Part shown: positions 37,336 to 64,000 of the stretch, piece by piece | Layout of the letters: each line of letters begins with the position of its first letter | Numbering within the stretch: the first letter of the stretch is position 1 | Origin: Thunnus maccoyii | Lineage: Eukaryota > Chordata > Actinopteri > Scombriformes > Scombridae | Length of the DNA: 64,000 nucleotides | Assembly: GCF_910596095.1 (NCBI RefSeq) | Contig: NC_056540.1 | Coordinates: forward strand, 10,533,001 to 10,597,000 | Direction of reading: 5' to 3' | The notes under the pieces: generated by a model | Database searches by the model: none | The model's input: only the letters and a program-made list of their open reading frames with translations | What the model was told of the DNA's origin: nothing | Position numbers and translations under genes: made by a program

Positions 37336-37689
37336 TATCTTTTAACACCAAATAATAGTGATGTCACTGAGGGAAACGACCTCAGAGCTGAGTGTCATAA
37401 GCAATCTATAATCTCTACAGAAATATTATAGAAATGTGGTGATTTTTCATTTTGCACAGGTCAGGCAGTTTGCAGCAGCCTATCATTACATCACTGCATG
37501 TGGTGAGGGGCTGGCATACAGATTCACAAGTCAGTGAGTCTGCAACAGTGGCAGATAAATGTCTACTCACACACACACACAGAACGGACGGATGATGATC
37601 ACAAAACCTGAGAAGGGGGGGTGGTGGTGTTCAAAAGGAGAGTTCAGCATATATCCACACAGCAGTGTTTAGACATTTAGCCTGAACGG

Positions 37690-38560
37690 AAGTGGGTGAA
37701 CCTGTCATCTGTAACATCAGTGACAGGCCTGTGCGCGTGTGCCGCTATGAATGCTGTTGAAACCGCTATATAACGCTCCTCATCTCGCCTGCTCGCACTT
37801 ACATGCTGTGGCCTGCTGGCCGGAGGGATCAAGGGGGCGATACAGAAGAGAGGGGGGAGAAAAAAAATGATGAAAGAGAGTGAAATCGAGCCGGCTGAAG
37901 CATCAAATTCGCTCTTCTCTTTATCGTAGCTGGACATCTCTCCTCTCCGCTCGGCGAGAAACCTGTTATCAATTCGTTAAATCGTTTAGCTTTTACGTGA
38001 TCCATCATTCATCAGTGCACTTGCTACACAGGCACCCTCTCCTCACCCCACCCATCTCTGTGTGAGCTACGACGCCGATGTAAGCTAACGGGGGATCCCA
38101 TTCATGTGTCAGAATAATCCGCGAAAACCGGGGACGCTCAAATCCGGGTTCACGGAGGGCGATTTCTCAGCAACGGTGATCAAACTGTTATCTTGTTTGT
38201 GCAAGGAATGATAAGTAACGGGGAGGATGCACTATGCACGGAGGAAAGAAGGAGGAGGAGGAGGAGAAAAAAAACAGCTCTCTCCAGTCTCCAGCCATCA
38301 TCACTACCCAGCGCACATCACCAGCCCCGTTCATCTTTAACGCTGCGGCTCCATCCGCCGCTACATTTGCCACATACCTGTAAATTGCATGTCCGTCCGG
38401 CGGTACACAGTGACGGGCGGACAGTGTCGCGGGTCTGCGACGGCGATCCGACGTTTGCTCAGTTTTTTTTTCTCCTCGCCTTCAGTGCCGATTGATGCTC
38501 TAGTTTCGCCCAGTACCTACCCAGTGCTAATCCACCCCACACAAAGAGCAGAAAATGGCT
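37690..38560 (-). promoter_or_regulatory. Candidate cyfip2 promoter and 5' non-coding exon region
   Basis: This is the most CpG-rich stretch of the window (dense at 38390-38480), on the 5' side of cyfip2 and well separated from itk. On the minus strand two good donors occur: CAG followed by GTATGT at 38378/38377, and CAT followed by GTAAGTG at 37803/37802. Either could end a non-coding leader exon that splices to the coding exon at 31056. cyfip2 needs such a promoter, but I have no direct evidence of transcription start. Confidence 0.4.
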
Positions 38561-38747
38561 GCAAGTGCATTTTCTTAAAGGGACAGTCACAGCCGAGTGG
38601 TGGGTGATGATGAGGGGCCCCCCGACATGTTCATTCAATTATTTTTAGCTTTTCTTATTACATTTTTTTAAAAAGGAAAACTTCATATTGCACATGTGGT
38701 GTTTGCTGCATTTCACACTTGCATTTTCCCTCCATTAAAAGTAGTAT

Positions 38748-38750
<3 letters not shown>

Positions 38751-38829
<79 letters not shown>

Positions 38830-38830
38830 T
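38751..38830. repeat. (GT)n microsatellite, about 40 units
   Basis: Nearly uninterrupted GT for 80 bases, with one A substitution near the right end. Confidence 0.95.
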
Positions 38831-40074
38831 AGGGGAAAGGGTGATCAAGTGAACATTGATCCTTGGCATGAAAGAGGCCAGAGGTATTGACTTCTAAAAG
38901 GGAAAAAAATAATTCTTTATGGATTACTGGATTACCGGTGCCTATGGTGATAGTGTGGTGTTTCAGTTTTAATTTGAACAAAAAATGCTCGGTTAGTAAG
39001 GTCCTGCTCCACTTTATTCTTCATTATTTACACAGTTTAAGTTGCACTTGATATATATTTTTTACAGTATTCATCATGTTGCTTATGTCGCCTTTGATAT
39101 AGATGAAAGATGTATAATGCATATGCATAGCAGGCTCACAGGATACCCACATACCTGTATTGAATGATTATCATTATTCAGCTGTAACTGTTTAAGTGGC
39201 TGGCTAGTTGACTGAGTGGTTTATTAGGTAAATGTTTGTCTGCAAGGATGTTCTTAAGCAGCCAACTGATATGAAAGCTGTTCATCCAATGCATAAGATT
39301 GTCTTCTCTCTACCTGTGCCCATCATGTGCATACGTCTTTTTCTGTGGCTTTACTTTTGATACCTTTATATATTTTTTGACTGTATATAAGGCAACACGT
39401 TTTTCTGGGCTTGCTTGCATTGCCTGACATGCAGTTCCAACTTTGGCCTCTAAACTTGCAGAGCAGAGTGCCCAGCATGACTGTCTGATAGCAGGGAATG
39501 ATTACTCTTACCAATGGGTGATTATTCACCAGCTAAATGGTGATCCCACATCCTCAACACATTAGATCCAGTATATCAGTGGAAGTTTGTTGTTATCATA
39601 CTTTACATTGCTAGTTTTGTTTAACCATATCAACTTTGAAGAAAACTCCACTGTATTTAGCCATATTTTGGCAAAGCTATCACCTTTAAGAGCATACATA
39701 ATGAGCACACAAATGAACAGTGAGTTGTTTATGCTGCAGCAGTGGTTTGACCATTTCTGTGGACATTTTGATCATTTTCTCTGTTGTGAAAACGTTTCAC
39801 CATTGGAATCCATTGTCCTGGTTTATACCTACTGGCCACAGCTGCTGCTCTCCATAAAGAAAAGCGAACAATAAGCCTTTTACAGCCACCTGCAAAGCGT
39901 AGGAGGTGAATGTTTAAAGATAGATTTTGAGTTTTAGATTTTTTTTTATTTCTGAAAAGCATATCACCTGCTTTTACTAATGTCTAACAAGCTGATATTA
40001 ATGTAGTGCTGAAAGTATGAAGCAAACGTATAAGGAAAAAATATGGAACATTTAATATTTGTCAAAATATTCAT
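38831..40074. other. Intergenic stretch between itk and cyfip2
   Basis: AT-rich, no recognisable exon or element. Confidence 0.6.
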
Positions 40075-40080
40075 TTTATT
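40075..40080 (-). terminator. itk polyadenylation signal AATAAA
   Basis: Minus-strand hexamer about 300 bases after the itk stop. Confidence 0.55.
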
Positions 40081-40377
40081 AACAACAAATCAAACAAAGC
40101 AATCATCACACCTGTTTAATGTACAAAGATCCTATGGAATGTTTAAAAGCTTTAGTTTTATGTTAAAAACCCGCAGTATGCAGCAGTTGCTGTGTAAATG
40201 GACTGTATGAACCTTGTAAGACAGTATGAGCTATGAAACAGATAAAGTGCAAAATCTAGGGGTTTGGAACACCTTCAGACACATCTAAACAACATTTGAC
40301 AAGAAATAGGAAATCACTCAATAAATAAAATAAATATATCTACTTATATAGTTATCAAACATGACTCTTGTTTCGGT

Positions 40378-47136
<6,759 letters not shown>

Positions 47137-47327
47137 GGCAACTGCTATTCAAATAAACAGTCAGAAACACTGACAGACTTTGGCTGATGGAGAGAGCACT
47201 TCACTGTCAGAAAAAAAAAGAGTGGATGATCACTTGATAAAGCGTAGCCGTAGCGTTTCCGGCATGAAGTTGTTGCACTTCATAAACCACATCCTTACGG
47301 CAAGAAATGGGTTGAGCTAGCAAACAA

Positions 47328-47363
<36 letters not shown>

Positions 47364-48994
47364 GCACACACGCACACACACACATACTGTACATGCACTC
47401 ACATACTTTCACTGACTGTGTTGCAATAAGTCAGCAATGCAGTAGTAGGAGGGTGATTCTTTAATCTCTGCCCTTTGGAACATTTTCCACCAATATACGA
47501 ACTTTGATGGTAATGACTGTGAGCTGGTGATGACGTAAGCTATGGACAGGGGCTTCTTTAGGCCACCAGAAAATGTTGGGTATGTGTATTAGAAGATCAT
47601 TTTACACACATTTTTGCAGCAACACTTTTTTTTCTTAGTTTCTGGATGTTTTTTTTGTGTTATATAATTATATTTTGTTGGTATATCCTCATCATTTGCT
47701 TTGCTTTTTCTTTGATTATTTCTCACTTTCTCTCACGTGGTTTCTTGTATTTCTTATCTCTCTCTCTCCCTTAACGGTCGACAGACACAGAACTACAGAT
47801 AAATAAAGACAGATGTGTGCTGGAAATCTAAAAGAAAAAATCATGTCAATTACAGTTGCAAGCAGTAAGATTTGTGCTATTGAAATTTAGTCATGAAGGG
47901 AAAATAAAGGTGATTAAAAAGATGAAGAAATAACGGTTGGAGTTAAATAAACGTAGAGAACAGAGTTCAAAACATAAAACAAGTCAAACTCACAATAACG
48001 GTTTTTCAAAACATGAAAGACTGAGAGGAATGCTACAGCACCACCATCTGGGAAATGATTCCTGTTCCTTTGGTCTGCATTAAAATTTTGGATGAGACAG
48101 GACTGCCATCTGCTCCAGGATTTTCACTAAAGGTAAGGCCATTTTTGTCAGAACAAATACATTGAACAAAATGAGGACAAAAACATAAAATTGAATAGAA
48201 AATTGTAATCTGTCACAAAATCAGGGTTTAAGAAAATGTTGACGTTTTCTGTTCAATATTTATATCTCTATTATTAGTTTTGACATTAGGTCTATTATGA
48301 ATTTAGAACAAGTTTAACATTTTGCAAAAGTGCAAAAATTTCCAGATAAACCTCCAGACCATTTTAAGGGAGCCTGTGTTGTGAAATAATAATAATCTTA
48401 AGGTAAATTAAGAATGCCCTTAATTTAAAATACCTTTACAATGTTTGGGAACAGGACTGTTATGTTATATACAAGTTTTGTTTTTGTCTTTCAGTTGCTA
48501 TTTTCACACAGAATTAACAACAATAGATTTATCTGTTTGTGATTGTAAGATGCCCTCTTACATAATCGTTTTAAACTTCTACTATATTGTATAAGTTGTT
48601 CCTGTTTCTTTTATTAGTTAGTTCTTTTTTTGTTTGTTTGTTTTTTTAATCTCAGGCAGCTGTTTTAATGCTTTTGTCCTGCCATTGATAGTCATTGTGC
48701 TTCTTGCTTGAAGTGCTCTATAATACATGAACGATTGTTATTATTAGCCAAGGTAATAGATGTTTGTACATGGTAGTTTTTGTAAGTTTTTGTTTGTAAT
48801 CTTTGGTGTGTTGGTATAAAATATAAATTACAATATAAATTACACTAAAACAGCCTTACGTTATGACAGGAATACAAGTTAACTTAGTAGTTATTAGCTT
48901 TGTTTATTGTTATAATAGCTTATCTCTCCCACCTCATTATGTTTAGGTATTAAGCTTTTACCAAGTACAACAATAACGTTGTGTTAGGTTACGA
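47137..48994. other. Region between itk and med7
   Basis: It holds the itk 5' UTR and promoter (position not resolvable by eye) and AT-rich sequence. No further exon was recognised. A CA repeat is listed separately. Confidence 0.55.
47330..47385. repeat. (CA)n microsatellite, interrupted
   Basis: CA units with a few CG and AA interruptions, about 200 bases upstream of the itk start codon. Confidence 0.9.
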
Positions 48995-49076
48995 CCAATC
49001 AGCGTTTAGTTTGTTCTTCCAGTACGGTCCAATCCGCACGACGAAATAAAAATATGACGCTCACAGTTCAGCCAAT
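48995..49076 (+). promoter_or_regulatory. med7 promoter with three CCAAT boxes
   Basis: CCAAT occurs at 48995-48999, 49029-49033 and 49072-49076, each in the gene's orientation, at spacings of 34 and 43 bases. This is typical of NF-Y-driven housekeeping promoters and lies just before the proposed leader exon. There is no clear TATA box. Confidence 0.5.
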
Positions 49077-49199
49077 GGGATCAGAGCATAAACGATCGTC
49101 CATGTATGAAGTGGCTAGCCAAGAGCTAATTGTCCGATTACATATCTCTTTTACATTTCTCATTTAAAGTCTACTTTCAGCTGCGACTGACGGGCCATT

Positions 49200-49249
49200 T
49201 AAGAGGTGTGTAGAAATATAACCGCCGCCTTTTTCATTCAGCCTGTCTT
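49200..49249 (+). other. Proposed med7 non-coding exon 1
   Basis: The donor TCTT followed by GTGAGT at 49249/49250 lies about 170 bases downstream of the CCAAT cluster. The coding exon starts with a real acceptor (TTGTTTCAG ending at 50834), so a spliced leader is required. The 5' end is approximate. Confidence 0.35.
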
Positions 49250-49668
49250 GTGAGTTAGCTTTAAAGTTTTAGGTTCCCGTGTTGCTAGGTAGCAGCAGTT
49301 TAGCCGCAGTACTGCTAACCCCACAACACATAACGTTAGCTAGTTAGTTAGCTGCATTTGTTTCTAGCGTCATGATCCTGTAACATCTAGTTACGTCTGT
49401 CGACTGGGAAGGGAAAACAGAATGAACAACGACGACAAATGTTCTTGGAGATCGAGACTATAACATCTGCGTATCAATTATCTAGGCAGACAGCTAACGG
49501 AACTAGCACTGCTCGCTTGTCTCACTCGTATAGACAAACAGTTGACCCAGATACATAAGGTTGCTGGTGAATAACTTGTGTAACACTAGTGGGAATTGTA
49601 GGCGTGTAAATGTTGCTGTTGTCGTGGACAAAATTCATATTATTTGTTATTTGTATTGTTATTCCACG

Positions 49669-50225
49669 AGGTGGAAAGTAACGAAGTATTAACGTCATTA
49701 CTATACGTTACTTAAGAAGTTTTGAAGTAACTGATTGTGCTTTACTTGAGTATTTCAACCATACAACTTTATAATTTTACTCCAAAACATTCAAATTAGG
49801 AAATAATGTTCCCTAATTCCACTGCGTTTATCTGACTGTAGGTGTTATTGGTTACTTTGCAGATATAGACTTTTACATACAAAACGTATGCTAATATGGG
49901 CTAATGTAAATACTATACATTTCAATACCCAGTAGGATATAAAGTAGTTAAACTAAGCAACAATCGATCAGGCTGCATCATTAAATACTAATGTCACTTA
50001 CACATGAATGCATCAATGCAGTACGCAAAGTTTTTTTCTTTTGTAATTGATATGCAAATACATTTTGCAGTACTTAGCTAACTAAAGACATTCACGTGTT
50101 GCACAACTTGTGTGGACTTGTGTAACACTAGTGTGCTTAGTCACTAGTTAAGTAACTTTTTGAAATACTTCTAAATGAGTATTTTTACACTGCAGTATTA
50201 CTACTTTTACTTACAAGATGTGATT
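49669..50225 (+). repeat. Teleost repeat with 'GGAAAGTAAC' ends, copy 2 (med7 intron)
   Basis: It begins near AGGTGGAAAGTAACGAAG. Internal blocks TTTACTTGAGTATTTC, TATCTGACTGTAGG and TTACACATGAATGCATCAAT match the family of the 42900-43420 copy. The right end is decayed. Confidence 0.65.
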
Positions 50226-50288
50226 TGGACACTTATTTACTGTTGTTTTAAATTCAGTCACTGATTTAAGTTTATGAGGCATATTAAG

Positions 50289-50660
50289 CTAGGGCTGCAA
50301 CACACAATTGCTTTCATTATTGATTAATCTGCATAATATTTAATTGATCAATGGGTTAATTGTTTGATCTATAAAAATGTCACAAGATTGAAATAAATCA
50401 CAATTTACCAGAATTACAACATGGTAAAGCCCATGTGACATCTTCATCACATGTTTTTATCGTCCAACAGTCCAAAACCCAACGATATTCAGTTGAAATG
50501 AAGCAGCAAATCCTTATAATTGAGAATCTGGAACTAGAGAATGTAGAGAATCTTTCTCCCTCATTTCTGGTTTATAATATAGGCTTGAAATCACCCCAAA
50601 AACTTTTAAAAGATTGTATTCATCAACTAATTGAATAATCATCTAATGGTTTTATCTCAA
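50289..50660 (+). repeat. Teleost repeat with 'GGGCTGCAAC' end (med7 intron)
   Basis: It starts CTAGGGCTGCAACACACAAT and contains CAACAGTCCAAAACCCAACG and other blocks of a very common fish repeat with multiple ATTAATC-type motifs at both ends. It lies directly downstream of the preceding repeat, about 180 bases before the med7 coding exon. Confidence 0.7.
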
Positions 50661-50843
50661 TATTAAATTAATCAGTGATATATAAAGTGTAACTTACCAT
50701 ATGTCTTATAAGAAAAAAACAAAAACACGTGTTACCCTTTTTAAACCTGTTTTGCAACTGCTTGCTGCCACCTCCCATTATGTGTTTAGATGGTGAAAAA
50801 ACAGACAGATTCATCTTTTATGTTATTGTTTCAGGTCAGCATC

Positions 50844-51608
50844 ATGGGTGAACCACAGCAGGTGAGTGCCCTGCCCCCTCCACCTATGCAGTACATCAAA
50901 GAGTACACAGATGAAAACATCCGCAAGGGTCTGGCTCCAAAGCCCCCTCCACCCATCAGAGATAGCTACATGATGTTTGGCAACCAGTTCCAGTGTGATG
51001 ACCTCATCATCCGGCCTCTGGAGAGCCAAGGCATCGAGAGGCTCCATCCTGTGCAGTTTGACCACAAACGGGAGCTCAAGAAGCTCAACATGTCCATCCT
51101 CGTGAACTTCCTGGACCTGCTGGACATCCTCATCAAGAGCCCTGGCAGTATAAAACGAGAGGAGAAGCTGGAGGACTTGAAGCTACTGTTTGTTCACATG
51201 CACCACCTGATAAATGAGTACAGGCCACATCAAGCTAGGGAGACGCTGAGGGTGATGATGGAGGTGCAGAAAAGACAGAGGCTAGAGACAGCAGAGAGGT
51301 TCCAAAAACATCTGGAGAGGGTGGTGGAGATGATCCAGGGGTGCCTTGCCTCCCTACCTGATGACTTACCACAGATGGAGGGCGCAGACAGTGCTAGTGA
51401 CGGGACAAGGACTGTGTCCGCAGCAACCAGTGTTAGTTGCTCCTCTGGGCAGGCCCCCAGGCTGAAAACTGAACCTATGGATGTAGAGGAAGCAGGGGCC
51501 AGCTGTATGGCAGTAGCTCACCAGGACAAGAGTGTTGCTGCTACAAAGAGGGACAAAATGTGGGACAAAGATGCTGCCATGTGCAGTATTATAGATGAAA
51601 TTGCTTAG
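50844..51608 (+). CDS. med7: Mediator complex subunit 7
   Basis: A subunit of the Mediator middle module that links regulators to RNA polymerase II in the nucleus. The 254-residue frame is in a single exon, as in mammals. The ATG at 50844 follows an acceptor at 50834 and opens the conserved [20 protein letters not shown]. An upstream in-frame extension to 50790 is intronic. The central part contains [19 protein letters not shown] and the helical [14 protein letters not shown] and [20 protein letters not shown] segments that form the MED7/MED21 coiled coil. The C-terminal tail keeps the family's KTEPMD motif (a sumoylation-type site) and ends [12 protein letters not shown]. It is about 20 residues longer than human MED7 because of a Ser/Ala-rich insert before KTEPMD. 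Confidence 0.98.
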   Translation: MGEPQQVSALPPPPMQYIKEYTDENIRKGLAPKPPPPIRDSYMMFGNQFQCDDLIIRPLESQGIERLHPVQFDHKRELKKLNMSILVNFLDLLDILIKSPGSIKREEKLEDLKLLFVHMHHLINEYRPHQARETLRVMMEVQKRQRLETAERFQKHLERVVEMIQGCLASLPDDLPQMEGADSASDGTRTVSAATSVSCSSGQAPRLKTEPMDVEEAGASCMAVAHQDKSVAATKRDKMWDKDAAMCSIIDEIA

Positions 51609-51855
51609 GTTTTGTGTTAAGTGGATGTGTTAATTTTTTGTACACCCTAAACTGTAAGTGTTTTTAAATGTATGCCACACTTGGTGTAAGTATGAACAAG
51701 TCGGCTGTCTTTTCACTTGGCCTGAAATCCTATCTTGTGCTGAAATGTGTTAATTAAAAAAGCTATCATGTAGATATTGTCTAATAGCTTCAGGGAAGAC
51801 ATTTGAAGAATTTAAATATTACACATCAATTGGGTTGCCAACTTTCACCTTTTGT

Positions 51856-51870
51856 AATAAATCCAATAAA
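51856..51870 (+). terminator. med7 polyadenylation signals (two AATAAA)
   Basis: Hexamers at 51856-51861 and 51865-51870, about 250 bases after the stop. Confidence 0.75.
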
Positions 51871-53840
51871 AAAATTTAAAAAATCAAGTTGCAGTTGGAG
51901 TAATACTTTTACAGTAATGTTCCTTAGCTCTATCAATGTTTGTAGGGAAACGGCATCAGATCATAATTTCATGTTTTTCTAATCCATCATATGTATTAAA
52001 ATTCCGCTATGTTTGCAATGTCCTGTCACCGTGACTTGCACACCTTCTAATCCATCCAAAGTGGTCGTAGAAAGCTCAGTATGAATATACTGTGGTTACA
52101 TTCCTCCCTCCCCCAAGCCCACCACTCAGGTTTTTGTAGAGGCACTTAACAATACAATCAGTGTTTTGTTGCCTTGACCATGTAACAGTGTCTTACTGCA
52201 GGTTGTTCAAGCATGTTGGATTGTTGGGAAAAAAAATGCAACCCTATACCAGACTACTTGATTGGCTTTTGCAAGTTCACATGTTTAATGATGTAAACTC
52301 ACCACACTTAAGGTACTTCCCCTCAGAAGGATCCTAATTTTGTTATTGCAACTCAGACACATTCTTAGGGGGTACATTTGAATATTGAAATGTGCTATAT
52401 TACCTTTTGTGAAACTATGCAGTTTCACTTAGGTATATGAACATTAATCCAGAAATAAAAGAGACAGTGAGGGAGCCAAATCTGGTCCTTTTATAGCTGA
52501 GTTTTTATGTAATTTTAATAAGAAATGATAATAGAAGTAACGTTTTAGATGGTAAACAAAGGTTTTCAAGTAAAATCAGTATCTCCATGTATGTTAAGTA
52601 ACAGGCATTTTAAAAGACTTCTTACATCAAATGTTTTACTTTATGTCCATGCTGTAAAAAGCATGGTGTTCACACTGGGGCTCCTGTGTGGCCCTCAGGC
52701 GCAGAAGCTGTAGGAAGAAGTGTATATGTTTGGCTTGCTGCAGGCTCCAGCCTGATCTGATTGACCCAGAATGGCCTCCATGAGACAGTTTCCACATTAC
52801 ATACGCTAAGAGTGTCACACGTGCAGAGGTTTTGTTACAACACCGATCTACTCTGCAGCATTGTTTTCATAAACATTAACTAAATCTTCCCTTGTGCAGT
52901 TTTCACCTTCACAGAGAGTCCTTAGCTCTTTTCTTGCATTACAAAATATAAATTTAAACCTGGCTCGGATTTTGGGGTATGTAAGCAAGGCTGAGGATGA
53001 GCATAACCGTGCTTATGTCATGCTGCTGCTACCCCGCCCCCTGGCTGCTGTTACTATCCTCTGCTGGGATTCCCTACACTGTCTGGAGGGGTCATTTCCA
53101 TTCTTATGCGCCATTTAATTAAATTTTAATAAATACACTGACTAAACGCACGCGACAACCAACTCATTCACCCCCATGTCTTTAAATTAAATCGAAATCA
53201 AAACCCAAGAAGTTTGCGGCAGAAATCATGTTATGAAACTCGGCATCTTTGGGTTTCACAACAGGGCGGAAAGCTAACCTTTTATCCAATCGGAGGGCCC
53301 GTTGCCGCGTCACGTGGTCTTTATTTATGTAATGTAATGGTGTTACACAGTAACCTAGCTTTGTGGCCGTGGATAGCCTACGTCGTAACAAGGGGTTAAA
53401 AGCGGACACACGGATAAGTAAAAAGAAGAAAATTAATGTTCACATATTCTGGTCCGGTTCGTGCGGCGTGTATGGAGTTTGGAGCGGCGGAGGAAGCGGC
53501 GCATTGGACTGAGCTGAGTTTCTATTTAACCTGAATGGAAAGGGATAGACGTTCAGTTACAGTATGTGTCCCAAACCAAAGACTAAGTTAGGACTGACAA
53601 TGGATAAATATGCTACGAATAGGCAAGGTGTGAGGAGAACATATGAGAGCTTACATTAGCAGTATCCTAGCTGGACAGAAACCGGTGTACTATTTACTGT
53701 ATCTGTAGCTGTCAGTGTGTTATTTAAATGGTCCGTGCAATACTACTACACAGGAAAACCTCTCCGTGTGCATTGCTTTAACAAGAAAAGCAACACTTGT
53801 TCCCGTGGGTCACTTGTGCTGGTGACATAACCCATCCACC
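51871..53840. other. Intergenic stretch and LONRF-like promoter/5' UTR
   Basis: No exon recognised before the RING gene. The last 450 bases are less AT-rich and should hold the promoter and 5' UTR, but I see no clear TATA box or other diagnostic element. Confidence 0.5.

Positions 53841-64000
<10,160 letters not shown>

Larger units (their letters stand above)
32166..37689. other. cyfip2 first-intron/upstream sequence without recognised exons
   Basis: About 5.5 kb of AT-rich sequence on the 5' side of cyfip2. I looked for exons on both strands, including a nested fndc9-like gene (nested near CYFIP2 in mammals), and found none. A TA microsatellite and two interspersed-repeat fragments are listed separately. 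Confidence 0.55.

Noticed and set aside
38658-38981. 107-residue open frame with a long Thr-His run
   Set aside because: It is only the translation of the (GT)n microsatellite; no splice or homology support.
50790-50843. Upstream in-frame start for med7
   Set aside because: These bases lie before the splice acceptor at 50834 and lack conservation; MGEPQQ at 50844 is the family's start.

Overview
The window is nuclear DNA from a ray-finned fish, probably a spiny-rayed teleost. The evidence is multi-exon genes with GT-AG introns that encode clear vertebrate orthologues, long (CA)n/(TA)n microsatellites, and several interspersed repeats of a kind I know from teleost introns. I see no bacterial, phage or CRISPR content. 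Exons were placed by hand by translating both strands, requiring GT-AG sites and tracking codon phase across every junction. The four complete multi-exon or single-exon reading frames close without an internal stop.

Layout: (1) About 1-3330: no complete gene. There is a possible terminal exon at 183-356, a repeat-like stretch to about 1400 and a small tandem duplication. (2) 3339-6341, plus strand: a divergent insulin gene (a non-coding first exon, then coding exons at 5203-5392 and 6091-6236; 111 residues). (3) 6609-13959, minus strand: hmmr, 20 coding exons and 1,044 residues, tail-to-tail with insulin, with a CCAAT/CRE/CHR-like promoter. (4) 14866-38.5 kb, minus strand: cyfip2, 29 coding exons and 1,252 residues, with a large first intron full of tandem and interspersed repeats and a CpG-rich candidate promoter near 37.7-38.6 kb. 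(5) 40075-47136, minus strand: itk, a Tec-family kinase of 617 residues in 17 coding exons. (6) About 49.0-51.87 kb, plus strand: med7, 254 residues, one coding exon. (7) 53841-64000, plus strand: a LONRF1-like RING/TPR/RING/LON gene of which 12 exons are in the window; it runs off the right edge just before its expected stop.

The genes do not form a pathway. The cyfip2-itk-med7 block matches the order I know from human chromosome 5q33, so it is ancient synteny. cyfip2 is a WAVE-complex subunit (actin), itk a T-cell receptor signalling kinase, med7 a Mediator subunit, hmmr a spindle and hyaluronan-binding coiled-coil protein, insulin a hormone, and the LONRF gene a probable ubiquitin ligase.

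The points most worth a second look are: the unusual insulin chains and basic C-peptide; a genomic Glu in cyfip2 where mammals reach Glu by A-to-I editing; loss of the SH3 autophosphorylation tyrosine in itk; a (TG)n tract abutting the itk catalytic-loop exon; a long imperfect hairpin in a cyfip2 intron; a 144-bp higher-order tandem array; and a perfect 42-bp inverted repeat 2.7 kb apart across the LONRF gene. I found no clearly new multi-gene system.
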